A stretch of DNA of 64,000 bases from Novymonas esmeraldas (GCA_019188245.1 JAECZO010000017.1:124001-188000), one strand, 5' to 3'; numbered from the stretch's first letter, positions 21,116 through 31,913 are shown. Program-made: numbers and translations. The notes: generated by a model from the sequence alone, not told the origin.

Positions 21116-22228
21116 TCACTCCTTCATGCATGCCCTTCCGTCACTGACGAGGTGCGCCAAGTCGACCTCGCAATCGCGTTGCGTGAGCTGTGCAAAAGAC
21201 ACAATGTGCGGCACGTTGATCGAGAGCAGTGTATCGAACGTCACCCAGCTGTTCATGGGACGGATGCACAGGATGGAGCTCTCCACTGCCCCAGACGTCT
21301 CGGCGGCCGAGGCCTCACTGGTGTTGTCCGTCACAAAGACGATGTGCATGCTATCGGGCGAGATGTCGAGCTGCTGGGCCAGCAGAGTGCGGATCTTCAT
21401 GTAGCTCTTCGGCATCAGCTTCGTCCCTACCAGAGCGGGGTCGAAGTAGGCCGTCACAAACGGGTTCAGATCCCCGTAGGGGGTGTGCTGCATGATGAGC
21501 TTCTGCGCCGCAATGCTGCCGGTGCTGTACAGCGCGATGCGCGTCCGCTCCGCCATGGCCGGACTGCCGACGTAGCGGAAGAAGGCGTTGACGTCGGCGA
21601 ACACCTGTGACTGGATCTCGCCCTCTGCAAAGATCTCCGCCATCAACACGGCCTGGATCGCCTTGACGGCCGAGTCCGCAGAGCCGTTCTTCACCTCGTC
21701 GCGGAAGAAGAGGCCGAATTCACGCCGCACCGCTGCATTCGCCGCGTCGTTCTTCCAGTCGTGCGCCTTGCTCGCTGTCACGGCGTCGGCAAACGCCTGC
21801 GCGCCGGCGGTCGGGGTCTTCGCCGCCGGGGAGGACTGCGGGTTCGAGGCGTTGACGAGCAGCTCCACAAAGGCGCTGTCGGCCGGAAAGTGCGTTTCCA
21901 CGTAGGCATCCACGCGTGCGAGGATGCGCGGCATCATCACTTCCCGAATGAAAGGCAGCGGCGTCGTCGTCCCCTCTATGTCGCACAGGAAGATTGTGAG
22001 GGGCTCTGAGAGCGCGGCAACGGCGTACACCGGGTCGTCCGGCACAGGAAGATGAATCTCCTTCCCTTCCAAAAGCTCAAACACACCAGGCGTCGTCCCA
22101 GAAGCGTTCTGCATGCGCTGCTCCATCGTCGAGGCGAGCTCCTCATACTCGATATCGACGGGCACCGTCCCCGCGAGATGCGACAGCTCTAGCTGCGCTG
22201 AGAAGCAGGAAAGCGCGTTGCGCAGCAT
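21116..22228 (-). CDS. Enolase-phosphatase E1, methionine salvage (370 aa)
   Basis: E1 is a HAD-superfamily phosphatase. It enolises and then dephosphorylates 2,3-diketo-5-methylthiopentyl-1-phosphate, so that methylthioadenosine left from polyamine synthesis is returned to methionine. The motif I stretch is FLCDIEGTTTP with D83 and E85, the DIEGTT form diagnostic of E1. Motif II is the YSTGSIAAQKL region with the family's GDL and FD further on. The motif III lysine is in MPKSY, and motif IV lies in VTDNTSEASAAETSG. The catalytic part (about 78-370) has the full length of the eukaryotic enzyme. In front of it is an extension of about 77 residues beginning MLRNALSCFSAQ, with an Arg and hydroxylated/hydrophobic residues at the start. 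It could be an organelle-targeting sequence or just a leader. The next in-frame Met codons (about 35 and 39) are possible alternative starts. Confidence 0.87.
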   Translation of the reverse strand: MLRNALSCFSAQLELSHLAGTVPVDIEYEELASTMEQRMQNASGTTPGVFELLEGKEIHLPVPDDPVYAVAALSEPLTIFLCDIEGTTTPLPFIREVMMPRILARVDAYVETHFPADSAFVELLVNASNPQSSPAAKTPTAGAQAFADAVTASKAHDWKNDAANAAVRREFGLFFRDEVKNGSADSAVKAIQAVLMAEIFAEGEIQSQVFADVNAFFRYVGSPAMAERTRIALYSTGSIAAQKLIMQHTPYGDLNPFVTAYFDPALVGTKLMPKSYMKIRTLLAQQLDISPDSMHIVFVTDNTSEASAAETSGAVESSILCIRPMNSWVTFDTLLSINVPHIVSFAQLTQRDCEVDLAHLVSDGRACMKE

Positions 22229-23426
22229 GCTGCTGCTGGCTCACAAGATGAGAGGAGAGGCTGCTGTTGCGCCGGTGTAAAAAGAGGAAAAAGAGGAGAG
22301 GATGCACGACGCGGCACACCCTTATAGAAAGACAAGCAGCCAGCTGGGAAACACGATACCCCACGAGACCGTCCACCAACAAAGGAGCTAGGGAAAGTGT
22401 GCGTGTGTGTGCGTGTGTGTGTCTGTGTGTGCGCGGTGAAAAGTGATGGGGGAGGGCACAAAAAAAAAAAAAAGAGCAGACCACAAAACGAAAAGAAAAA
22501 AAAAAGACACAATTCGTTTTTCTTCCTTTTGTGTTTTTGCTGTTGTTTGGGAAGAGGAATGAGTTGTGTCCTTCCGCCACCTCCGGCAAGGGGCGAGGGG
22601 TGGGGCGGGGCAGGCGAGGGGCCACCGCGGCGGAGCCGAGAGAAGAACGACGGCAGGGAGACGACAGTCAGGAGGTGCACAGCGAGGCTGAAGCAATAGG
22701 GAGAGAACAACAAAAAAAAAGTGAGTGACTTGATTCGTCAGCAACAGAATCAAATGAAAACAATCTAGACACTAAAAAAAAAAAAAAGGAAGATGAGTCA
22801 CCTAGACAAGTGGCGGGAATGGAAAGGCAGGCGGGCAACGGAGCGAGGTAGCACACACAGTGACAAGAATACGCAATGCCCACTGCCTTGTACGACGCGA
22901 CAACAAAGAGAGAGAGAGAGAGAAGTGGGTGAAACAGAAGCCGATGGAGAAGGTCGCAGCACACCAAGAAAGAAAAAAAAAAAAAACACCCACGCTTGCG
23001 GTGCAGCACAGAGATGTGTCTCGTGCCTGTGCTGGGGGTGTGCTGTCCTACGTAGTTGCACTACACCCTGAAAATGCGGTTTCTGCCGTCTCACAGCAAA
23101 AATCACAACAACAACAAAAAAAAAAGAACAAAGATGAAGAGAGGGAGGTATGAGTGACCTTCAGCGCCACCAATGGCCAAGGCGAGGAAGAGCGGAAGAG
23201 CGGAAGAGCGGAAGGCGGAGGGGGGTGAAGGAAGGAAGAGGACCAGAGAGCAAAACCACAGAGGTGGACGTGAAAAGAGCACCACCCTTACGCTGTTTGT
23301 TAGGGTTTGGTATTTTGCCTGCGTGTGTGTGTGCTGGGCAACTTCAGGGAGAAAAGAAAAAAAACCACAGCACTCAAAACCCACCCAAAACAATACAGAA
23401 ACACCACTGCAGCAGCACAAGCACGC

Positions 23427-23464
<38 letters not shown>

Positions 23465-25182
23465 AACAATAAGTGAAGTCGCGGCACGCACAGGCAGCGA
23501 GGAAGGAAGAGAGAAGGACTGCAGAAGAAGACTATGCCGAGGAGGTGCTACAGATGTCAGTGAAAGGATGAGGCAGAGGTGAGGGGCGTGTGAGTTTCGG
23601 ATCGAAAATGACGGGTTTGACGCGCGATGCCGAGTCGAGTATTTGCAAGCGCGTGTGCGTGTGCGTGTCTCTGTGTGTCTGTGTGAGGCAGAGAGACAAA
23701 AGGCAGAAAAAAAAAAAGACTGGGGACAGCGAACGGCCTACAAAGGGGTGGGGGGATGAGCAGGAGGTATGTAGCTATTTGAAACCTCAAACTCACAGAG
23801 AGGCAAACACCTGTGCGCGCGAATGTTTGTTGATGTGTGTGGGTGTGTGTACGTATGCGAGCCGCGGTTTCCCAGTGGCGGGGCGAAAGAAACACAAGAG
23901 GAGAGCGGGGAGGCGGAGAGAGGGAGTAGAGAGAGTGACGTGGTGAGCTGCGTCCGCTGCCTTTTTCTGTTTTTCTTCCCTTTGTTTCTTCGTGGAGAGA
24001 CGAGGAAACAAATACGTGGGCACGCACGGACCTGCGGTGTCCCACACTGACGGAGCTCACACCAGCGCTGGAGCAACAGCAACAGCCAGGCAACGCTTCC
24101 GAGCACCAGATCCACCGGGGGTGGACCGGATGCGAGAAGAGCGAGAGCGAGCAAGCGGGCGGGAGAGACGGGAGGTGGGGGAGGAAGAGAAAGGGAAGCG
24201 AGGCGAGGGAGGCGTCTTTCCTTCCTCAGACTGCAAGTCTTCAGGCGCAGATGCCACAAGAATGAGGCGTCTCGGGACAAGAAGAACACGCTCTGTGTCA
24301 CTCGCCCCTCCACCTCCCGCGCCGCTCCGCGTTGGCCATCTTCTCCCCCCCCCCAAAAAAAAAAAACCACTCGTCGCGCCACACCTACACCCACACACAC
24401 ACACACATGCTAGGGATTGGCGGAGACGGCTTGAGTGTCCCCCTTCGCGAGGCAACAGCATTCTCGTTCTTTTTCTTCTTCTTTTTTTGCGTGTCTCTAC
24501 AGGCTCTTGTGCCTGCTGAACAGAGAGGACAAGATGACATAGGAGAGGGGGGGAGATGCGTGGCGTGGACAACAATCGGCCTTCCCGCCACCTCTTACCA
24601 TTCGACGGCACCGACACATGGACAACGCGAACGAACGAAACAAAACAAACAAACAAAAAAAGGGGCTAGCACCAGAGAAATGGAACAGCACCTTTCGATC
24701 TAACATACAGATTCAAAAAAAAAAAAAAAAAGCACTGGTGCAGGCGCACACGCCGCCCTAATCGTGTGGGAAACACACACGCAAAAGGGAGATCTAACTC
24801 GGTCGTGTCACACACACACATCGCCGGCACTCGTCATGAACGTCGAACAACGGGGAGAGGGAGGGGGGTACGATCACCTACGATACGGGCGAGGCTCGCA
24901 CAGAGAGACAGTGGAGGCGCCGCGACACCCCATCCGTGGCCAAAGAAAAAAAAAAACAAGAGACAGCGTCGGCGGTGAGCCCGCTTCCCATCGCTCCCTT
25001 CTCGAGGTCTCACACACACAGAAACAAGAAGGCGCATAACAGGAGCAAAACATGAGCTGGAGGCTTCGGTGCCGGAACTCCACAGCCCACGTTCGCCAGC
25101 CGTCATCCACGCACCCTCTCCGCTCACGGGGGTGGGGGGGGGCACGAGTGTCATGAGAGGGCGATGTTTTGTTCAGGTGGCT
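22229..25182. other. Long spacer, many A-tracts
   Basis: No credible gene in 2.95 kb. It has plus-strand A-runs near 22461, 22494, 22774, 22972, 23708, 24354 and 24716, (AC)n at about 23431-23461, and three tandem 8-bp units (AGAGCGGA) at about 23186-23213. The frames here are short and made of Arg/Glu/Lys or His/Thr repeats. The number of A-tracts (pyrimidine tracts in the sense of transcription) exceeds what a single acceptor needs. Confidence 0.55.
22264..22302 (-). promoter_or_regulatory. Predicted trans-splice acceptor for the E1 gene
   Basis: A T/C tract on the minus strand (complement of 22279-22302) is followed by AG at 22264-22265, which gives a short leader of about 35 nt. Confidence 0.4.
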
Positions 25183-25749
25183 CTACCTTCGACTGGTCCT
25201 CTTCGCCTTCTTGGTCGCCTTTGCCTTCTTCACCCTCTTCACCCTCTTCACCTTCTTGAGCTTCTTGAGCTTCTTCAGCTTCTTGAGCTTCTTTGCCTTT
25301 GGCTTCGCACTCTTGGACGCCACAGTCTTCTTCTTGGCCGCCTTCTTCAGCGTCTTGCTCGCCGGCTTCACCTTTCTGGTCTTCGCAGGCTTCATCAGCT
25401 TGGCCGCTTGCACATCAACAGGCTTGCCCAGTTCGTACAGCTGAGAAAGGGCCGAGAAGCGCTTGCGGTAGTTCAGCCCCTGCACGACCCTGTAGTTCCG
25501 TCGCACAAACTCGGCGAACTCCGTCTTACGCGGCGGCCGTGCGCGCTTTTGCTTGCGCAGGCTCGGGTGCACCTCAGCGCGTCTCTTCAGATCGCGGCGC
25601 TCCTGCTGCGAGAGTCCCTTGTACATCTTGGACAGCATCTTTCCACGCACGCCGATGGGCACGCCTTGCAGAGAGGGGTTGCTCTTCTGGTCCATGAGGA
25701 AGATGGAGAACGGGCTCACGCCGCGGAGCACACGAGCTGCGCGGAGCAT
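25183..25749 (-). CDS. Kinetoplast DNA-associated protein-like, Lys-rich tail (188 aa)
   Basis: The protein is small and very basic. It starts MLRAARVLRGVSPFSIFL, with an N-terminus like a mitochondrial presequence. Residues about 12-65 (SPFSIFLMDQ, then GKMLSKMYKGLSQQERRDL) look like a single HMG-box-type segment as found in the kinetoplast-associated histone H1-like proteins (KAP/p18 group) that condense kDNA minicircles. Residues about 65-115 are a second basic region. The C-terminal 70 residues are mostly Lys with Ala, Ser, Val and Leu, and include a triplet repeat of the KKL type four times followed by KRV units. At DNA level this is a 9-bp period at about 25220-25300. The upstream part of the open frame (to 26154) is repetitive, and the predicted acceptor at 25778 leaves the ATG at 25749 as the first. 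Which KAP it is cannot be decided. Confidence 0.78.
   Translation of the reverse strand: MLRAARVLRGVSPFSIFLMDQKSNPSLQGVPIGVRGKMLSKMYKGLSQQERRDLKRRAEVHPSLRKQKRARPPRKTEFAEFVRRNYRVVQGLNYRKRFSALSQLYELGKPVDVQAAKLMKPAKTRKVKPASKTLKKAAKKKTVASKSAKPKAKKLKKLKKLKKLKKVKRVKRVKKAKATKKAKRTSRR
25220..25300 (-). repeat. 9-bp in-gene repeat coding for (KKL)n and (KRV)n
   Basis: Consecutive 9-bp units, seen on the plus strand as CTTCTTGAG and close variants, encode the repeated Lys-Lys-Leu triplets of the C-terminal tail. Next to them, units read CACCCTCTT, for the Arg/Val variant. Such repeats change copy number easily, so tail length may differ between strains. Confidence 0.75.
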
Positions 25750-26739
25750 GGCTGGCGAACGAAAGCAGACGGAAACTCTAATTTTAAAACAGAGAAAGGA
25801 AGAGAGGGGGTAGGGGAAGGGCAACGACGATGCAAAACGTTGACAAGAGACACACTTTGTACTCGTGTGTGAGTGCGCGTTTGTAGTTGCGTCTATCTGG
25901 GGTTTTTTTTTTGCTGGATCTACGGGAAAGACAGAGGTCTCTCCTTCCGCTCTCTTTTTTGTTGTTGTTGTTGTTCCGTGTCGAAGTGTCGACAGTGGAG
26001 CCGTGCAGCGGGGACGGAGAGGCCGGGGCGATGAGGGGTCGCCGCACACGCCGTCTCTCTCACCCTCGGTAGACGAACCTCTCGACGAGGCTGTGATACA
26101 CCGCGTGGGGGGAAGTGTGGCGAGAGGCGACGCGTGAGGAGGAGAGGGGAGCACGCGGGGAGCTGAATCGACGGCACGGCGGCGGGCGACTGTGAGGAGT
26201 GTGTGAAAGTGGTGGCAGCCGCGAAGTCACACACGGTATAGGATGAGGAGGTGGGTAGGTAGAGAGGTGTGGGAAAAGTGAAAAAGGGGGAGACGTGCTG
26301 CGGGGGAACCTTCAAGGGTCTCCACGGCGGCCGCGCAGACAGACTGACGCCGTCACGCACGTCCCCACATCGATACACGCACACACACACACACCCTCAC
26401 AAAGGTTCACCGACTAGGGTTGCCCATGGCGACAGAGAAGGTGCGGAGGTGAGAGCGATGAGGTACGAGCGGCGCCAGTTGCCTTCCGGAAGGACCCTCA
26501 CAGAGACGCTATCGCCTCTGACACACCGTCCCCCTGCGCGCTGATGCTCATGAGCCCCCTCCCACATCTTGCAACAGCCCTGCAAACCTCGCGCTCCTCC
26601 TCCTCTTTTTTTTTTCTTTTTTTCACCTTTCCTTGAATTACGGGGGAAAAAAAAAAAAACCGTCCCTCCTCACTGGTGCATCTCGCGTTTCCGTCTGGGT
26701 TTTAACCACAGAAAAAAAAAAAAGGAAAAGAAAAAAAGA
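25750..26739. other. Spacer upstream of the KAP-like gene
   Basis: No credible gene. It contains the acceptor region of the KAP-like gene, a T-run at about 25902-25911, a GTT repeat at about 25960-25975, (CA)n at about 26378-26394, a T-rich block at 26605-26627 and A-runs at 26646-26660 and 26711-26737. Confidence 0.5.
25778..25820 (-). promoter_or_regulatory. Predicted trans-splice acceptor for the KAP-like gene
   Basis: A pyrimidine tract on the minus strand (complement of 25791-25820) is followed by AG at 25778-25779. The leader would be about 28 nt and excludes the upstream part of the open frame. Confidence 0.45.
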
Positions 26740-28650
26740 TGGAGATTTACATCAAAACACCCAGCCAGTTATTTTTGGTCTTATGAATCGTCAGAGTGAT
26801 GAAGTTGTTCGTTCTCACTCAAGTAGCCATCCCTGTGCTCACTTTGCATGGAGTCTCAAGCGCGGCAACATGTGCCGCTGCCCTTTTAGTGCCTGAAGAG
26901 GTGCCACCCTTTCGATACGACTAGCGTAACAACTGTCGTTGTGGGAAGCCATGGAGCTGAGCAGCTGTAACCTGTAGTGACACACTTCAAGATGGTGTGA
27001 AACCCAACAGAGGTCTGCGCGGCGAGTCAGGACTGTAGTGCTGAGGTACGACACCATTGACTGGGGGGGACAAGGTGGAATTAAGTATGAGCTGAACAAC
27101 GTCCCTTCCGACAAGAGTGTTTAGACCAACTGGGTTGACATGGAGGACGAGGCCAAATACGGTACGCTCTTTCCTTCTCTACTCATTATGGGCTAGTTGC
27201 CTACTCTCGTGCTTCAGATCAACGGGAGACACGTCTGACAGCGTCGAGTCAGCGAGTTACTATTTTTTTTTTTTAGAGTCACTAGGGCAAAAACGACTGC
27301 ATCAGACACACGGTTCTCAGTTGTAAATCCGCTGCAGTGTGTGTGGGTGTGGACATTAGTGAAAGCGGCCACATGGGTCGTCGCAGACCTCGTTCACAAC
27401 GTCCAATCGACAACGGTCTCGTCACTGCAGGGTGGTGGTGGTGGTGGGAGAAGGGGGCAAAGAGTGTCACTATTACAAGTGCATGAATGCGTGAGCCGGG
27501 GATGGGGGGATCGCCGGCGAAGTTCCGAAAGCGCCGTTATTATGGCGCACGTTTCGGAGGTGTTGTTACTGTTCTCCCGTGGCGGCCATCTGGCGTCGAG
27601 AATCACCGTGAGTTTGTGTCTCTCGGGCCCATGCACACGGCAACTCCGCAGTCTGGCGTGGCGGCACGTCACACGTCTAAGGTGCTTGATCGCGCGTTTT
27701 GCCACCACGCATGCGACTGTCGCAGCACCGAGGGAGGAGGAGGCGCCATGCTTCTCGAAGGGCACCAGTTCGGTCAGTGACCCATTATGAGTCTCTCTCC
27801 TGCTTCGCTTACGGTGGAAAGTCAGCTTTCCGTCCGCCCCGGTGTCATGCCACGTGATGGCCAGTGGAGTCAGCGCCTCCTGGCACCGCTTGGGCCGAGC
27901 CACAGAAGCCCCATGGCGGCCCTCAACAGACATGATGTGATGCACGGTGTGAGGGTGTGTGTATGGGGATGATGTGGGTCACCGCGAACAAGTTTGTGTG
28001 TGTGTGTGGGGGGGGGGGGGTTTCGGAAACGGAAACGCGGCCGAAAACACAAGCGGAGGACCGGCGAGGAAGCAGAGGGAGGAGAGAGATGGAAGGGAAA
28101 GGCATTCAACACTAGACGACGGGTCACCTTCTCGGCGAGTGGGATCCGTTGTCGATGGGGATGGCAGACGCCAACCTCCTCACGTCACCTCCGCGAGAGA
28201 GGGGTTGCCGCAGGAGCGCCTGCCCGCATGCGCTTGTCGCCACGTTCGCCATCAGACGACGACGATGGCGAGGCGATGGCTGGCCTCCCGACCATCCGTC
28301 GTCCTCCACACGCCGTGGGTATGTAACGTTGTTATCTCTTCACATGTCTGCGATCCACACACGACCCGCCCCTCCACCCCTCCATGATGCGGATACGCCT
28401 CCGTGGGGGTACCGCGGCGTCTACCGGAACATCTCAGACACCCGCAGTCGAAAAGAGCCGCTTCCGTTTCTCACCCTCCCCACGCGGTCCAGGCGTACAA
28501 AAAAAAAAAAGATTTAAAAGTCAGAAGAGCGCTGCTGCAGAACTGTGGATACCCGGCTACTCTCGCCAAGTGCAAGGGAAAGGGCCACGATCTCGCGGTT
28601 CTGACCGATGCGTCGAGAGCGGGGCGGGCGGCTGTCGTCTGAGACTGACA
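26740..28650. mobile_element. Candidate retroelement fossil (degenerate)
   Basis: This block differs from other spacers: it has few CA/GA repeats, a more even base composition and stretches that read like decayed coding sequence on both strands. Near 28590-28640 on the plus strand a short frame contains DLAVLTDASRAGRAAVV, which resembles the first catalytic strand of a retroelement RNase H (TDAS followed by a Gly/Ala stretch). The TDAS form is closer to tyrosine-recombinase (DIRS-like, VIPER/TATE) elements than to the ingi/L1Tc LINEs. An A-run at about 28500-28510 and a TG/G13 block at about 27994-28020 lie inside. If real it is clearly broken and old, with no terminal repeats that I can recognise. 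An alternative is a SIDER-type short retroposon in the 3' region of the 29686 gene. Family and limits are uncertain. Confidence 0.3.
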
Positions 28651-29685
28651 GAAGGCTGCGCTGTCACCAGCAGAGCTGGTGGACGTCGAAGCTGGGACCG
28701 GTCACACCGCACACCGCACGTGTCCAGAACGTGCAAGAGTGGCCTACTCGGGGACACTTGAACAGGTGGGACGGTCACGCAGGGTCACGTCTGTGCCACA
28801 GGCGAGCGGCCACGGTGACTGACCATGAAGTCGATTGACTGCTGCGCAGAGGAAACACAACAGGTTTTTTTTGTTTTTTTTTTTCGGAGAAATATGCGGT
28901 GGGCACTCGTTGTGCCGCTACGTGGGACGACCCCACGCCACAGCGAGAACACACAGGTAGTTTTTTTTTTTTTCATGTCAAGGGGGGGGCGTACAGCTCA
29001 GCAGATCTCTCTACTCTCTGAACTTTTGTGGCCAGGTACCCACTGGCGTTGCCGCTGGAGCAACCATAACTGCCCTGCCACTGCTGGAGGTGTGTGTGTT
29101 TTTTTTTTTCTTTTTTTTTCTCCGAGGTGCTCGGCGCCTAAAGAGAAAAGCCGTCTGTGGGGATCGAGGATAGCCACAGTACGATAGAAAAAAAAAAAAA
29201 AGCGACAGCGAGCCGCGAGACAAGGGGAGGTGAGATGAGATGAATCACAACGAGGGCTGAGCATTCGTATGTGAGGTTGTGCGTAGGCTTGCAAGTGCGA
29301 GATCAGGAGCTAGAGTGACGGAGTTCGCCCACACCCTCCCGCTTCCTCTCCTTCTCTTTCACCAATCCACTTCCTCCCGTCCCGTAACGAATACGCAAGA
29401 CCAGGGAAAGAGCCGTCGGGATGCTTGCAAGTTCTGTGTTGGAGAAGAGGAAGCCACAAAGAAAACGAAACTACACACGGCGCCGGGGCGGAGAGCATAG
29501 CCTTGGTGCTTCACTGTGGAGAGCACCACAGCGCCGTCCGCGGCCATGAGGGTCTCAGAAACAGAAGAAGTGCAGGAGGGTTGCTTCATGACACACACAC
29601 AGAAACAAACTCCTCCTGCCGTCGCAGTCTCTGACCTCCACTCTCCATCCCGCCGTGCTTCTTGCCTTTTCTGCTCTGTCCATGT
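28651..29685. other. Spacer with plus-strand T-runs
   Basis: No credible gene. It has T-runs at about 28865-28883, 28961-28973 and 29098-29120, then an A-run at 29186-29200. These T-runs are A-runs in the sense of transcription, opposite to most homopolymers elsewhere, and may be remains of retroposon tails. From 29300 on, ordinary 3' flank of the next gene. Confidence 0.5.
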
Positions 29686-31266
29686 CTAGGCAAGTGTGGT
29701 GGGGCGCCATTCGTACAAGGCGGCCTCGACGCGATGTGCGAGAGCCTGCGCGTCACGCATGGCACAGTGCACACCACCCTCCACCAGGTCATGCTCGTCC
29801 ATGATGGTGTGGTACCAGCAGTACCCCGTCGCCGACTCGCTCCTCACGCGGGCTACCGGCGCCTCCTTCTTGCTAATCAGGGCGACGTCGGCGCACTCGG
29901 CGGCCGCGGCCTCCAGAACGCTGACGTCGAAGCAGTAGATGTCCTCCGCCGACGGCACCCACCGCCCTATTCTGTGCGCCTCGTCGACGCCTGCCTCGCT
30001 GCCGGCGACGGCGATGCCGCTACGTCCTTCCTGGCACACCGCCGCGGCGTACAGCCACCGCATGGCCTGCATGTCCATCAGCGTCGGGCTCTCGGCGTCG
30101 CCCTTGTTGATGAGGATCACCTGCGGCTTGCGCACAAAGCGCTGGTCCACCTCCCTCGCCTTGTTGGCGAAGTCGACGGAGAGGAACGAGGCGTTGCGGT
30201 GCGGGATGAGGTGCGTGCAGAGACACGTGTGCAGCATCGTCACCTCGTGCTCCGGTGCCAGAGGGCCCGGGTGGCAGAAGAAGTGCAGCGGTGCATGAGC
30301 GGCAGGGTCCACCGGTGCGGCCCACGGCCCGCGGACTGGCAGGAACGCGTACTCGGCCGGAACCGGGACGCTCTGCGGCAACACTGCAAACGCCTCCACA
30401 TCGACGGCTACAAATGTGACAGCGGCCCAACCGCCCCCCGCACGAATGCGCGCCAAGAGTCGCTCCTTGCTGCGCATGAGTTTCGACGCGCTGCGAGTCC
30501 ACGCATGCCGCGACGGCAGCTGCGGTGGCCGGTCCACCGCCGTCTTGGCCGCCGTGGCGGACGAGGAGGATCGGCAGAAGAAACGTACGTCGGCCTGCGT
30601 GGCGCGGCGCCAGCCCGGGTACAGCGCCTTCACCACCGCCAGCACGGCGGCGTCGGTGGTCAGCGGCAGTGCCCACCCGACGGCATCGCTGTGGTTGTAC
30701 CCCGGTACGATAGTCAGCCCATTTTCGCCGACGGCTGCGAGTCCCGCGAAGGCGTCACGGTGCGCCGCGCTGAGTGAGGCCCGATTCAGCGCCTTGTCGA
30801 CCGGAATCATAATGCACGCTGTGCGATGCTCACAGAGGAACCGCGAAGCTGGAGACGGCTTCCCGTCACACACCCACGCAGCACCCGCACCAGAGTTGGG
30901 CAAAGCGGCTCCCGAGGCAAGAGCCTGGGATCTCTCTGATCCAAGTCCTCGCCCCTGGTGCTCTGCCACCTCCGCCTCCGCCTCCGCGGCGAGAACCTCT
31001 GCAATCTCATCACCTACGAGGGCCGGCGCGAGCACCGTCTTGGACATCTCCTTCGCTGCGTTCGGGGGGATGTAGTAGCTGGGGAAGTTCATCCGAAAGA
31101 GGCTGTCCTCAGCGTCAAACATGTAGCTGTAGGCGACGTGCGCAGTTGTCAGAAGAGTGTCATTGTTCTCAAACTGCACATCTGCCCCATCACTGGCTGC
31201 GCTCTCCTCGCTGCTTTCATTGAACACCTCACGCTCGAAATCCTCCACATCGCTCTCGCTGTACAT
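29686..31266 (-). CDS. Protein of unknown function with acidic N-terminus (526 aa)
   Basis: I recognise no family. The protein starts MYSESDVEDFE, and its first 40 residues are rich in Glu, Asp and Ser. The central and C-terminal parts look globular, with several Cys and His (CEHRTAC near 170, a HFFCHPGPL stretch and TCLCTHLIPHRN in the second half, and GYCWYHTIMDEHD near the end). The spacing of Cys and His does not match a zinc finger I know, but metal binding is possible. Residues about 120-160 are Ala/Glu-rich and probably linker. No signal peptide or membrane span. The frame is open to 31581, but the upstream part is a His/Thr run from a CA repeat and lies beyond the predicted acceptor at 31454, so the ATG at 31266 is preferred. 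It is surely coding by length and composition; its role is unknown. Confidence 0.78.
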   Translation of the reverse strand: MYSESDVEDFEREVFNESSEESAASDGADVQFENNDTLLTTAHVAYSYMFDAEDSLFRMNFPSYYIPPNAAKEMSKTVLAPALVGDEIAEVLAAEAEAEVAEHQGRGLGSERSQALASGAALPNSGAGAAWVCDGKPSPASRFLCEHRTACIMIPVDKALNRASLSAAHRDAFAGLAAVGENGLTIVPGYNHSDAVGWALPLTTDAAVLAVVKALYPGWRRATQADVRFFCRSSSSATAAKTAVDRPPQLPSRHAWTRSASKLMRSKERLLARIRAGGGWAAVTFVAVDVEAFAVLPQSVPVPAEYAFLPVRGPWAAPVDPAAHAPLHFFCHPGPLAPEHEVTMLHTCLCTHLIPHRNASFLSVDFANKAREVDQRFVRKPQVILINKGDAESPTLMDMQAMRWLYAAAVCQEGRSGIAVAGSEAGVDEAHRIGRWVPSAEDIYCFDVSVLEAAAAECADVALISKKEAPVARVRSESATGYCWYHTIMDEHDLVEGGVHCAMRDAQALAHRVEAALYEWRPTTLA

Positions 31267-31913
31267 GCGCGTCGCGTCCGTCTCCTTTCTCAACTCACCT
31301 CTTCCGTCGACAGACGCCTCAGCGACCGTACAGATTGTTGTATTTCTGTCTGTGTGTGTGTGTGAATGTGAGTGTGTGTTTGTGTGTGTCAGTGTTTGTC
31401 CTGTTTCGTTTCGTGTCTGGGATTTATCGTGTTCTGTTTTGTGTCTGTCGCAGCTGGTACGTGTTCCACAGGCAGGGAGAGATGCGACGGGGAAGAGAAA
31501 CAAGAAAGGGAGCACAAACACGACATGATAGAGGAGAAGGGCTGGACGAGGTGTTCTTTCTTTTTTTTTTCTTCCCTCCAATTTGCCATCGACTCAGTAC
31601 AGCGGAGGAGGTTGGCGCCCTGTAACGCCAGCGCTTCTGCGATGAGCACCACAGACGGAGAGCACCCACAAGGATGTGCGGCATGCGAGCAGGAGGGAAA
31701 ACAAGAAACACTGTCTATCTGTATGTCTGTGTGTGTGTGTGTGTCTGTGTCAGTGGACACACAGAGACAACGAGAGAGAGAGAAAGAGACACACAATCTC
31801 CCTTCTGGTACTCAGCCACGATGTCTCTCGTACCGCCTTTCCCCTCTCTCTTTTTTTTCTTTCTCTCCAAACCCTCATCTTCCCATGACAGCATCTCGTC
31901 GATGACGGTGGCG
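31267..31913. other. Spacer between the 526-residue and taxilin-like genes
   Basis: Contains a TG-rich block at about 31354-31398, the purine tract serving the downstream acceptor, a T-run at 31561-31571, TG repeats at 31727-31745 and GA-rich sequence at 31765-31785. No gene is seen. Confidence 0.55.
31454..31512 (-). promoter_or_regulatory. Predicted trans-splice acceptor for the 526-residue gene
   Basis: A long pyrimidine tract on the minus strand (complement of 31471-31512) is followed by AG at 31454-31455. The leader would be about 187 nt, part of it TG/CA repeat. Confidence 0.45.
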
